A stretch of 64,000 nt of DNA from Allolobophora icterica (taxonomy: Eukaryota; Annelida; Clitellata; Crassiclitellata; Lumbricidae). The translations under genes and the position numbers were made by a program. Location: positions 29,264,099 through 29,328,098 of the forward strand of contig OY744604.1 in the NCBI GenBank assembly GCA_963556255.1, given 5' to 3'. The notes beneath the pieces were generated by a model. The model saw nothing but the letters and a program-made list of their open reading frames with translations. It did no database searches and was not told where the DNA came from. Shown one piece after another: positions 20,382-27,803 of the stretch (positions are counted from its first letter, which is position 1; each line of letters starts with the position of its first letter).

Positions 20382-21185
20382 ATGGCTCAGATGGAACGCT
20401 CGGAGAAACTACTCGAAGAAATTCGAGAACTTTTGCAGCCTAAGGAGAATTTTAGTATAGTTGTTTCCTCAGATACTACAGGGTGGACCACGGCTTTCTC
20501 ACCACCGCTGTACCTGGATCCAAAAAGACGCTTTGAGCTTGCTTTGGTCAATCTTGAAACCTATAATTCGATTCCGAACATTGACAGTTCAAATAACAAG
20601 TTCGTCTACAGCTCCACCAATGGACAGACGTGGAAGACGATCATTTTGCCCGACGGAAGCTACGAGATCGCACAGATTAATGATGAAATCAGCCGGCAGA
20701 TAGAAAAGCAAAATCTGCCGCCGACAGGTGTTCCTCAGCTCGGCTTTAATTCTCCTATTACTATAGGAGCCAACGCATCCACCCTACGCGCCTTCGTAAA
20801 GATAATGAATGCCCAATATAAGGTAAATATGGCCGCATCTACCATCAGGAAAATGCTCGGTTTTAACCCTCTGACGCTTGGTATTGGTAATAAAGAGGGA
20901 GAAAATCCAGTCGATATTCTCCGGGTGGACACGATCCTGGTAAATTGTGACATTATCTCTGGATCGTATCGCAATGGTAGCCAGCTGCCAGTAATCTACA
21001 GTTTTTTCCCGGATGTGTCGCCCGGCTATAAGGTAATCGAGTCTCCAAAAAATCTAGTGTACCTACCAGTAGCACCGGCTGGCAACGTACAGGGCATTCG
21101 TGTGTGGCTGACCGACCAGAATGGTGAACAATTAAACCTCCGCGGTGAGACAGTAACTATAAGGTTTCACATCCGCAGTGCGTAG
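20382..21185 (+). CDS. minor capsid protein, penton-type single jelly roll
   Basis: 267 residues, 18 bp after the previous stop. A charged helix (1-25) is followed by beta-rich sequence. The features DPKRRFELALVNLETYNSIPNI, LPDGSYEIAQINDEI, IRKMLGFNPLTL, NCDIISGSYRNG and the C-terminal LRGETVTIRFHI match the recurrent minor capsid family of invertebrate Polintons, thought to form the pentameric vertices. No break is visible. Penton rather than another minor capsid role is taken from the family, not shown here. A-rich leader (AAAACAAAATTC) precedes the ATG. Confidence 0.85.
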   Translation: MAQMERSEKLLEEIRELLQPKENFSIVVSSDTTGWTTAFSPPLYLDPKRRFELALVNLETYNSIPNIDSSNNKFVYSSTNGQTWKTIILPDGSYEIAQINDEISRQIEKQNLPPTGVPQLGFNSPITIGANASTLRAFVKIMNAQYKVNMAASTIRKMLGFNPLTLGIGNKEGENPVDILRVDTILVNCDIISGSYRNGSQLPVIYSFFPDVSPGYKVIESPKNLVYLPVAPAGNVQGIRVWLTDQNGEQLNLRGETVTIRFHIRSA

Positions 21186-21207
21186 ATTTTCACACTTAAA
21201 TATTCTC

Positions 21208-21666
21208 ATGTTTGTTCTTGGAATTAAAAAGCGGCGTCGTGTCGTGGGTGGTGGACTTTTCGACTGGATACCCAAAATCGCGGGCTTCCTTGGCCGTGCA
21301 GGCTCCTTCATTTCGGCGAATAGAGGCACAATCACAAACGTTGCCAAGGCGGTTGGTAATGTTGCGAAAGCCGGCGCCACAACAGCATCTGCCGTCAGGC
21401 AAATTGTTGATGCCGTGAAAGCGAGACGCGCTGCGGCCGTAAATGAAGCTCATTTACGAAATGAAAATTCATCTGCCGCGCCCGTTGTTCCCGCACCTTT
21501 GGAGAAGGCGCTCAGCGACAAGAGCATCGAATACTTAAAACAACTGGCTGTGAGTCCGCCACCCGTTGTTCCGACAATGGCCGACATAAACAGCCGCATT
21601 GCTGGATCCGGTTTCAAAACTATAAAGCCGAGTCGCGGCGGCAAGGGTCTGTTTCTCGCAAAATGA
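21208..21666 (+). CDS. basic pVI/pX-like capsid-interior protein
   Basis: 152 residues from the ATG at 21208 (MFVLGIKKRRR). The 30 bases upstream are open but begin with GTG. A basic tip is followed by VVGGGLFDWIPKIAGFLGRAG, which reads as a Gly-Gly processing point and then an amphipathic helix. The rest is Ala/Val-rich helices and a Pro-rich linker (APVVPAPLE, SPPPVVP), ending IAGSGFKTIKPSRGGKG. In adenoviruses, pVI has a similar plan: protease-removed N-terminus exposing a membrane-lytic helix. The two visible protease-type sites and the nearby protease gene favour that analogy. It is an inference from layout, not from detectable homology. Confidence 0.65.
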   Translation: MFVLGIKKRRRVVGGGLFDWIPKIAGFLGRAGSFISANRGTITNVAKAVGNVAKAGATTASAVRQIVDAVKARRAAAVNEAHLRNENSSAAPVVPAPLEKALSDKSIEYLKQLAVSPPPVVPTMADINSRIAGSGFKTIKPSRGGKGLFLAK

Positions 21667-21799
21667 AAGAAAAAAAAATTCCGACTAATTCACAAAACGC
21701 AAAAAATGCTTTACCCACCACATATGAAATTCATTTCGTAAATGAAATTCATTTGCAGCATGATTAATAATTGAAGCTTGAACTTTTTTACTTATAATA
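21667..21799 (+). promoter_or_regulatory. leader of the major capsid gene
   Basis: A 133-bp AT-rich gap, the second largest between late genes. It contains the inverted/direct word GAAATTCATTT(C/G) twice at about 21725-21755 and ends ACTTATAATAATG, with a TATA-like ACTTATAATA directly before the major capsid ATG. A late promoter is plausible. Confidence 0.4.
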
Positions 21800-23095
21800 A
21801 TGGCAGCATTTGACGTGCCGAGTGAAATGTTGGACATCGCTTCGGCGGTGCCCGATGACAATAGCATCGAATCGTTTGAATACCGCGAGTATGAATCACA
21901 AAACCCTGCGGCTATTAACAATGGCCAGGCCATACAGATAGACATCCAGAACCAAGACATTTTCACACAGCCTTCTAAGAGCTACCTTCTTGTGGAGGGC
22001 AGGCTTACATCAACTGGCGCGGGTTACATCGCAGACTCGCTGGTGTCATTCGTCAACAACGCCATCCCGTACATGTTTTCTCAGATTCGATACTTGGCTA
22101 ACAACACCGAGATAGAGAATGTCATGTCTCCTGGGCAAGCCACGACGATGAAAGGCATGCTGGTATACGGCGACGACTTCTCCAAAGGCGAAGGTTTAAA
22201 CATGTGTTGGCAGAAGGACACGAGTGCGGCGGCGGCGGCTGCGAATATCGGCTTCGAGGCCCGTCGACTGATGATCATTGGAAAACCCGTCCCTATTGGA
22301 ACGTTTTCATTCATCGTTCCCTTAAAACATCTATTCGGTTTTTGCGATGATTATCACAAGGTCGTATACGGGATTAAACACTCCTTACTGCTGAGCCGGC
22401 AGGGGGATGCAGACGCGATCTTCAAGGAAGCCGCTGCGACCAATGGCCAGATCGCGCTGACTAAACTCTCCTGGTTCATGCCGCATATAATACCCGCTTT
22501 GGAGTATAAAAGCATGCTTATGAAGCAGATTGAAGCCAAGGTTAAGGTACCTGTAGCATTCCGCGCCATGCAATGCGACAACATTGCGGTGCCACGAGCG
22601 ACGACTTTTTCCTGGCGTTTGAGTGTTAAGTCGGGCACGGAAAAGCCACGCTGGATTCTTGTTGCTTTTCAAACTGGAAAGAATGCACATCAAGGCCAGA
22701 ATCCGGCACTGTTTGACCATGTGCAGGTTCGCAACATTTTCGCTATGCTCAACAGCGATCGCTACCCGGTTGTTGACATGAATCTCGACTTCACCAAGAG
22801 GACAACCTCTCGCGCTTACAAGGCCCTACGTGACTTCAAGGAAGAATATTGCGGCATAGACGCGCGTGAATCGTCATGCCAACCGACACCAATCGAATTT
22901 GTAGATTTGTTTCCGATCTTCGTTCTGGACGTGCGGAGGCAATCTGAACGACTTAAAACCTCTGTACAGGACATACAAATCAAGGTGGACTTTAACGAAG
23001 GGGTACCAAATAATACGACGGCATATGCCGTCCTGATCAGCGACCGACTCCTGAATTTTGAATCGGATGGCAGCAAATTCAACGTCGTCTACTAG
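21800..23095 (+). CDS. major capsid protein, double jelly roll
   Basis: 431 residues matching the widespread invertebrate Polinton double-jelly-roll family. Characteristic stretches are QDIFTQPSKSYLLVEGRL near residue 52, PGQATTMKGMLVYGDDFSKG near 110, FSFIVPLKHLFGFCDDYHKVVYG near 167, TKLSWFMPHI near 216, FSWRLSVKSG.EKPRWILVAFQT near 270, LFPIFVLDVRRQSERLK near 370 and YAVLISDRLLNFESDG near the end. The protein would form hexagonal capsomers of an icosahedral particle. The frame is intact and full length for this family. It follows the pVI-like gene and precedes the 201-aa hydrophobic gene, the usual virion-gene order. Confidence 0.93.
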   Translation: MAAFDVPSEMLDIASAVPDDNSIESFEYREYESQNPAAINNGQAIQIDIQNQDIFTQPSKSYLLVEGRLTSTGAGYIADSLVSFVNNAIPYMFSQIRYLANNTEIENVMSPGQATTMKGMLVYGDDFSKGEGLNMCWQKDTSAAAAAANIGFEARRLMIIGKPVPIGTFSFIVPLKHLFGFCDDYHKVVYGIKHSLLLSRQGDADAIFKEAAATNGQIALTKLSWFMPHIIPALEYKSMLMKQIEAKVKVPVAFRAMQCDNIAVPRATTFSWRLSVKSGTEKPRWILVAFQTGKNAHQGQNPALFDHVQVRNIFAMLNSDRYPVVDMNLDFTKRTTSRAYKALRDFKEEYCGIDARESSCQPTPIEFVDLFPIFVLDVRRQSERLKTSVQDIQIKVDFNEGVPNNTTAYAVLISDRLLNFESDGSKFNVVY

Positions 23096-23153
23096 AAATC
23101 GGTTTTTTCACATTTAGATACAAGGCCCTCTTTTAGATATATTTTTTCCAAAA

Positions 23154-23759
23154 ATGAAAACTGAATACGTTGCGTTCGGCCTTTCACTGACCGAAGGGCA
23201 AAAGCAAACATTGGCTAAAGCTGCGCGTGCCGGCACTGGCGCCACGATCCGGCTCACTCATGGCCAGCTTCGCGGAAACGATAAGCTCGCGCTCACAAAA
23301 GTTCAAGCCGCCCGAATAGTGAAGAAGATTTCGGAAGGTGTTGGCATGGAGCTGAGATTCACCAAAACGCAATTGAAAAAGATGACAAAATCGGGCGGAT
23401 TTCTTCCACTACTGGCTCTCCTCCCACTGATTTTTGGTGGGTTAACCGCGGTGGGTGCCGCGGCTGGGGGGGTCGCCGAAGTGGCAAAGGCCGTGCACAA
23501 CAAACAGGCCAGCGATGCAGAGGCTCTGCGCAAGAAACAGGCCAGCGATGCAGAGGCTCTGCGCAAGAAACAGGCCAGCGATGCGGCCCAAGCCGAGAAA
23601 AAACGGATCGACGACGCGGCTTTAGCAGAGGCCGCGCGTCACAATCGCGAACTCGAAGCTCAGGTCCGCGGGACCGGTTTATATCTCGGGCGCCAGACTT
23701 ATGGTGGTTGCTGTTCAATGTGTAAAGGATCCGGCCTGTACATCGGGCAAAAAAACTAA
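23154..23759 (+). CDS. 201-aa hydrophobic virion-associated protein with C-terminal recoding site
   Basis: N-terminal 80 residues are a compact LSLTEGQKQTLAKA...LTHGQL...LTKVQAARIVKKI helical module seen beside Polinton proteases. A membrane-type segment follows (GGFLPLLALLPLIFGGLTAVGAAAGGVAEV, about 85-112), then an Ala/Lys/Glu coiled region built from an 11-residue repeat (KKQASDAEALR, two exact copies and a third partial, 23507-23580). The C-terminus is Gly/Cys-rich (GGCCSMCKGSGLYIG). The last sense codons AAA AAC form an in-phase A_AAA_AAC heptamer directly before the TAA stop, so a fraction of ribosomes could continue into the protease frame. Function is unproven; a membrane or core component is likely. 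Confidence 0.8.
   Translation: MKTEYVAFGLSLTEGQKQTLAKAARAGTGATIRLTHGQLRGNDKLALTKVQAARIVKKISEGVGMELRFTKTQLKKMTKSGGFLPLLALLPLIFGGLTAVGAAAGGVAEVAKAVHNKQASDAEALRKKQASDAEALRKKQASDAAQAEKKRIDDAALAEAARHNRELEAQVRGTGLYLGRQTYGGCCSMCKGSGLYIGQKN
23507..23580 (+). repeat. 33-bp coding tandem repeat
   Basis: Two apparently identical 33-bp units and a partial third inside the 201-aa gene, each encoding 11 residues that extend an Ala/Glu/Lys helix. Perfect identity implies recent slippage or unequal crossing-over. Confidence 0.9.
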
Positions 23760-23796
23760 AACCGCTGAGCAACTTCGATATAGAGAAAGTTGCCAG
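23750..23796 (+). promoter_or_regulatory. candidate -1 frameshift signal: A_AAA_AAC, 8-nt spacer, stem-loop (protease)
   Basis: Phase is caA AAA AAC followed at once by TAA. A one-base slip gives CTA AAA CCG..., open for 23 codons to the protease ATG at 23825 and on to its stop. A stem follows at 23765-23775 paired with 23787-23796: CUG and GCAACUU against AAGUUGC and CAG, 10 bp with one bulged A (23768) and an 11-nt loop. The spacer of 8 nt is in the range usual for eukaryotic -1 sites. I found no clear pseudoknot partner for the loop. Confidence 0.7.
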
Positions 23797-24130
23797 GGCG
23801 CTGCCGCATTTCCGCGGTGTTTTCATGCGAGATGGTCTGCCCGCCGTGGCTCGTGAGAAGGAGTGTGGAGTTGTTAATTTAGATTCCGGTTCCGGCGACG
23901 GTACTCACTGGGTCGCTTATTGGATAGATGGACCTACAGCCGTCTATTTTGACAGTTATGGGCTGGATCCACCTCTCGAAATTTCTCGATATTTAAAAAA
24001 TCCTATAAGAACTCAAACGTTCCAGCTACAGGGGCCCGATGATGTGGTATGTGGTCATCTCTGTCTGCTCGTGCTAAGAGAGCTCGCTGCCGGAAAGAAT
24101 TTTGAAGATATCGTGCTTGACCTATGTTAG
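23756..24130 (+). CDS. PRO: adenain-like cysteine protease, likely expressed by -1 frameshift
   Basis: Processes capsid precursors in adenovirus-type virions. Counting from the ATG at 23825, the catalytic order H28 (GTHWVAYW), D43 (YFDSYG), Q69 (LQGPDD) and C76 (VVCGHLC) fits the adenovirus protease family, with a CGHLCLLVL helix after the Cys. That ATG would drop the conserved-looking segment before it (SNFDIEKVARALPHFRGVF), which is open in frame from 23756. The frame has no upstream ATG. It may be reached by -1 slippage from the preceding gene, by CUG initiation at 23765, or only from the internal ATG. The stop is 27 bp before the fibre ATG. Confidence 0.9.
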   Translation, partial: LKPLSNFDIEKVARALPHFRGVFMRDGLPAVAREKECGVVNLDSGSGDGTHWVAYWIDGPTAVYFDSYGLDPPLEISRYLKNPIRTQTFQLQGPDDVVCGHLCLLVLRELAAGKNFEDIVLDLC

Positions 24131-24157
24131 ACTTCCATCACCTTTTTGTATATAAAA

Positions 24158-25963
24158 ATGCCGGTTGATAAATTTGGAAGAGACGGTGGAGGTGGGGTGG
24201 GAGGAGGGCAGATAAGCGCCGCTGGGCTCATCCACAAGGCTGGTGATACCATGCTGGGAATTCTTTCGGCTGGAGGTTTTCGGCTGACAAATGTGGGAAC
24301 GCCGACGATGGAAACGGACGCCGCGACAAAGGCTTATGCAGACATCGTAGATCAGGACAACCTGCAACTCACCGGTGGAACGATGTCTGGCGTTCTAAAA
24401 ATGGGCGGTCATAAATTGACTGGTTTGCCCACGGACACTCCGGGATCTGATAGCGAAGACGAGGGTTGGGATGAATTGGTGGGGGAGTCCGACGTTGGGA
24501 GTTGGAAACAAATAACGGAGTACGCGAAAGAGCGGGCGCACCAAGCTGAGTTGTATGCAGACGGCTTAAGCTCCGAGGTAACTGGTCTCGTTAAACGTTA
24601 CGCAGACGATAAGGACGCTCTGCTGGACACTGCCGTCAGGCTGTACGCGGACCAGAAGGCGGCCGCGGCCGAGAGCCATGCAGACCAGAAGCTTATCGAT
24701 GCCAAGCAGTATACGGACGAGAAGAACGAGGTGCTGAGAGATTCCGTTAGGCAGTATGCGGACGAAAAGGATGTTATTGTTAAAACTTACGTCAACGAGC
24801 AAGATGTTATCGTCAAGAACGCGTGTGTGCTGAAATCTGGCAGTGTAATGACTGGAAGTTTAGTTATGGGTGGCCACCGAGTAACTGGACTTCCAACAGA
24901 GATTCAAGGATCTGATAGCGACGCAGCGAGTTGGAAACAAGTGTCAACAGCGGTCGCCGGCGCTCTATTGAGCCTCGATAGAGTTCCCACGGAGTCGTTG
25001 CACGTGGTTAACAAACAATATGTTGATGTTCAACATATTGCTGCTAGACAGTACGCGGTCGATCAGGACACCGCGATTAATTCGGCCGTGAGGTTGTATA
25101 CAGATCAAAAGACCGCCGCCGCAAGGGGGTACGCGGACCAGAAAGCCGAAGCTGCAAAAACTTACGCCGAAGAACAAGACGCTATGGTCAGGAGCGCTTG
25201 CGTGCTTAAAGTTGGCGACGCAATGACTGGAAATTTAGCTATGGGCGGCAAGAGGGTGACTGGGCTTTACACGGGGGCCTCAACAACTAATACCGACGCG
25301 GCGAGTATCGGGCAGGTGACGAGAATCGTAACCGGCAAAATGACAAAATTAAATAAAATACCGACGGAGCCTTTGAACGTGGCCAATAAACAATATGTCG
25401 ACAATCAGGCTGTTGTGGTTAAAAGATATACAGACAGTAAAGAGACCGCTGTAAGACAGTACGTGAACGGCATCAAGTTTCTCAACTACAGCGGACACAT
25501 TCCACCGCTGTCCAAAAACATTTCCGAAACGGGTTTTAAGGCCACAGCCTATCCGAATTCTCTTCCCGATTACCCGCCTTATATGGCATTCAACTCAGGA
25601 GTCATAGGTGAGTGGAGGGCCACGCCCGCTGTGGGTGATGATGATGATGATGTGAAAGCTTGGTTACAGATTGAATGCCCGACGCCTGTACGAATATGGA
25701 AGGTTAGTCTGGCTGGGGTGGCTGCTAGTCGTATCACGTCCTGGAAGATTTTTGGGAATATTCAAACAACCTCGTCAACCGTGATTGCAGAACTACTCAC
25801 CCCCAATACCGCTTTGACTGATTCTGCGCAGGAGTTTACCGTCAACACTGAAACTGCATACATAGCATACAGGCTGGCGGTCATAACCACCAACCCACCA
25901 CAAACTACTGTTGGCATAACCCACTTTCAGATCTACACATATTTTAAAGTTGGAGATACGTAA
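24158..25963 (+). CDS. fibre protein with tail-fibre repeats and discoidin-like head
   Basis: 601 residues from the ATG at 24158; the 12 bases upstream belong to a TTG-opened frame. A Gly-rich base is followed by shaft repeats of the phage tail-fibre type: GDTMLGIL...TDAATKAYAD, GGTMSGVLKMGGHKLTGLPT, GSVMTGSLVMGGHRVTGLPT and GDAMTGNLAMGGKRVTGL, with NKQYVD joints. These alternate with long Ala/Lys/Asp heptads (YADQKAAAAE type) that suggest a trimeric coiled coil. From about residue 445 a beta-rich head contains AFNSG, WLQIECPTPVRIWKVSL and SWKIFGN, resembling F5/8-type C (discoidin) carbohydrate-binding domains. It is probably the receptor-binding spike. The shaft duplicates internally. The gene starts right after TATATAAAA. 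Confidence 0.82.
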   Translation: MPVDKFGRDGGGGVGGGQISAAGLIHKAGDTMLGILSAGGFRLTNVGTPTMETDAATKAYADIVDQDNLQLTGGTMSGVLKMGGHKLTGLPTDTPGSDSEDEGWDELVGESDVGSWKQITEYAKERAHQAELYADGLSSEVTGLVKRYADDKDALLDTAVRLYADQKAAAAESHADQKLIDAKQYTDEKNEVLRDSVRQYADEKDVIVKTYVNEQDVIVKNACVLKSGSVMTGSLVMGGHRVTGLPTEIQGSDSDAASWKQVSTAVAGALLSLDRVPTESLHVVNKQYVDVQHIAARQYAVDQDTAINSAVRLYTDQKTAAARGYADQKAEAAKTYAEEQDAMVRSACVLKVGDAMTGNLAMGGKRVTGLYTGASTTNTDAASIGQVTRIVTGKMTKLNKIPTEPLNVANKQYVDNQAVVVKRYTDSKETAVRQYVNGIKFLNYSGHIPPLSKNISETGFKATAYPNSLPDYPPYMAFNSGVIGEWRATPAVGDDDDDVKAWLQIECPTPVRIWKVSLAGVAASRITSWKIFGNIQTTSSTVIAELLTPNTALTDSAQEFTVNTETAYIAYRLAVITTNPPQTTVGITHFQIYTYFKVGDT

Positions 25964-25972
25964 GACTTAATA

Positions 25973-26518
25973 ATGGCCGACTCACACTACAAGATTCGGG
26001 GTTATCTCCGGCAAAAGGGAGAAACAAATATGCATAAGTACAACCTCGATGATTTGGTTGGACTAACCAACTGGGGATATACTATCCCTAAGCCCACCGC
26101 AGATATGTTAGCCGCGGTTCCCCAAATCCACATCGATTTCGTATCGGACGATTACCACAGCCGCGATATTTACACGGCGACCAAAACTGTGACTCAAAGT
26201 TCGTGGCAAACGCTTCCATTGACCGCGGCACGTTATCCATGTATTACGTTGCAAACTAATAATGAGGTTATTTCATTAGACCGCGGATTCTGGAGGCTTA
26301 CAATGTTTGGTGTTAGCACCGGTGATGCGTCAGTTCGCGTTATTACAGCCGCGGGTAGCATCGATCGTACAGTTGACATTCAAAGTGGACAATTTGATGC
26401 ATCTAGGGCAATATTCATTCCAGGACAAACGAGTTTTCGAATTGAAGGAAAAAAGAGAGGCGTTTTAAGTACTTCAACTATTGAGTTAAACGTAACGTTA
26501 CTGATAGAGCAACTATAA
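25973..26518 (+). CDS. 181-aa beta-rich protein, possibly fibre-associated
   Basis: Starts 9 bp after the fibre stop, so it is probably co-expressed with it. Early residues YKIRGYLRQKGETNMHKYNLDDLVGLTNW are mixed. From residue about 55 alternating hydrophobic strands predominate (ITLQTNNEVISLDRGFWRLTMFGVSTGDASVRVITAAG ... ELNVTLLIEQL), the look of a jelly-roll or C1q/TNF-like sandwich. No motif pins this down. A fibre tip, fibre-anchoring or accessory capsid protein are the likely choices from position. No frame defects. Confidence 0.7.
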   Translation: MADSHYKIRGYLRQKGETNMHKYNLDDLVGLTNWGYTIPKPTADMLAAVPQIHIDFVSDDYHSRDIYTATKTVTQSSWQTLPLTAARYPCITLQTNNEVISLDRGFWRLTMFGVSTGDASVRVITAAGSIDRTVDIQSGQFDASRAIFIPGQTSFRIEGKKRGVLSTSTIELNVTLLIEQL

Positions 26519-26524
26519 AAAAGT

Positions 26525-27130
26525 ATGTCTTTGTACCCACCGCTGATGGAGTCAACAATTTCGTCAGACACGACGTCGCAAACATTTCGCTTGCAGAAGA
26601 TCGGCGAAATAGAAGCCTTCCTGAGGTCAGAGGCGATAAGTCGAGGACAACTGTGCAAAAAGTATAAGAGGGTTGTGGATGTTGCTAATGGGGCCTCGGC
26701 CGGCCTTGCTATAGTTAGTCTTGGAACTGGGGTGGGTGGGGCGGCTATGTTGGCCACTGGCATTGGTTTTATTCCTGGTATTGTTCTAGAGAGTTTAGCC
26801 ATAGCGACGAGTTTTCTGGATATTATTGGAAATGTTATTAGTAGAAGTTTTGTTGCTAAAGCTTCAAAACACGACGAAATTTGTATTTTGGCGGAAAGTA
26901 AGCTAAACACAGTTCATGACCACATTTCTAAGGCGTTGGAAGACACGGCTATTAGCGATGAAGAATACAAGCTTATTCTAGGAGAGGAGGAGAAATATAG
27001 AACGATGAAACGTGATATACAAAGCAAGAATGGAAAAAAAGAGTTGCCGAGTCAAAGCAAAGACCAGATGGTGGCAGAACTAATCAAGAAACTAACCAGC
27101 GCCGGGTCTTGCCCGCGAACCTCAACATAA
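26525..27130 (+). CDS. 201-aa membrane protein of Polinton right end
   Basis: Starts 6 bp after the previous stop. N-terminal charged helix (RLQKIGEIEAFLRSEAISRGQLCKKYKRV) is followed by two adjacent hydrophobic Gly/Ala-rich segments at about 52-75 and 77-100 (GASAGLAIVSLGTGVGGAAMLATGIGFIPGIVLESLAIATSFLDIIGNVI). The C-terminal half is a charged helical domain (HDEICILAESKLNTVHDHISKALEDTAISDEEYKLIL). This combination recurs next to capsid genes in invertebrate Polintons. Its job is unknown; a virion or host-membrane protein is the natural reading of the hairpin of hydrophobic segments. It is the last gene before the right terminal repeat. Confidence 0.78.
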   Translation: MSLYPPLMESTISSDTTSQTFRLQKIGEIEAFLRSEAISRGQLCKKYKRVVDVANGASAGLAIVSLGTGVGGAAMLATGIGFIPGIVLESLAIATSFLDIIGNVISRSFVAKASKHDEICILAESKLNTVHDHISKALEDTAISDEEYKLILGEEEKYRTMKRDIQSKNGKKELPSQSKDQMVAELIKKLTSAGSCPRTST

Positions 27131-27502
27131 AAGTTTTCATCGTAGGCGGCTGGAGTAGTGAGTCTGTAATTCCTAGCGCACCACCGCCGTACGATTAGTG
27201 GGCTATAATTTTTACTGGCACACTCCAATGGTTTGGGCCGGCCTCGTGGGAGGGTCTCGGCCGGCAGCAAACGACACTCTTGCGGTTTGATGTGTTAGGG
27301 CAATCCACGATCCTTATTTTTTGGCTTTGGCCGAATTGGCTTAGAGACGGTCTTTATATCAAAGGACTTCTATTGAGCCTGATTTCAAAGACTCACTTAA
27401 CACCACGATTCAAAAGACTTCTAAGCCATGATAGCCATAGGCACTGCTTGGAAACCAATCTTTGATAAGGGTCTGTGGGCCCTGTCCCGAAGCCGCTCAG
27501 TG
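27131..27502. other. Polinton right arm, non-coding
   Basis: No gene seen. The last gene's coding strand is followed by GC-mixed sequence with GGCCGG words, then the diverged part of the terminal repeat. Confidence 0.6.
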
Positions 27503-27587
27503 TGACACTGTGACACTTGTGACCATATTATCAGTCACAACTATAAAAATGGTCACACTCGATGACTTCTAAGCTATAAGCGTTCGT
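27503..27587 (-). repeat. right subterminal repeat with GTGACA cluster
   Basis: The reverse complement aligns with 9984-10061 with several mismatches. GTGACA/TGTCAC words are retained at both ends, which suggests sites under constraint. Confidence 0.65.
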
Positions 27588-27798
27588 GGGCCCTCAGGAG
27601 GCCCTGGAAGTCGGCCTGCTATAATTGTCCGTGGGTTTCAGGACCCTCTGGAAGCCTAGATGGTATAGATCGGCATCCTCTTAATTCGGTGAGATAATGG
27701 AGTGGTGGGGACCAGAAAAACTGGGTGTTGTAGGCCAGTCAAAACTGGTTTTAAACGTAATTACGGTAATGTCCCCAACCCCGTGTTAGTAATCTACT
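27588..27798 (-). repeat. Polinton right terminal inverted repeat, 211 bp
   Basis: Reverse complement of 9579-9789, with no difference found by eye. Confidence 0.95.
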
Positions 27799-27803
27799 CG
27801 AGT
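27799..27803. repeat. Polinton target-site duplication, right
   Basis: CGAGT, matching 9574-9578. The MITE sequence resumes directly after it (AGTCCGACTTGACAA, compare MITE copy C). Confidence 0.85.

Larger units (their letters stand above)
9579..27798 (+). mobile_element. complete Polinton/Maverick (adintovirus-like) element
   Basis: An 18.2-kb self-synthesising DNA transposon or integrated virus. It begins AGTAGATTAC, ends GTAATCTACT, and carries 211-bp inverted repeats that I read as identical. CGAGT is duplicated at 9574-9578 and 27799-27803; a 6-bp CGAGTA is possible if one end lost a base. Cargo is diagnostic: protein-primed PolB, RVE integrase, FtsK/HerA-type packaging ATPase, adenain-like protease, double-jelly-roll major capsid protein, minor capsid protein, fibre and membrane proteins. 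Apart from one stop in the integrase and two probable -1 recoding sites, all ORFs are open. Together with the identical ends, this points to recent insertion. It is old or recent viral DNA in a host chromosome; whether it still makes particles cannot be told from sequence. Confidence 0.97.
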
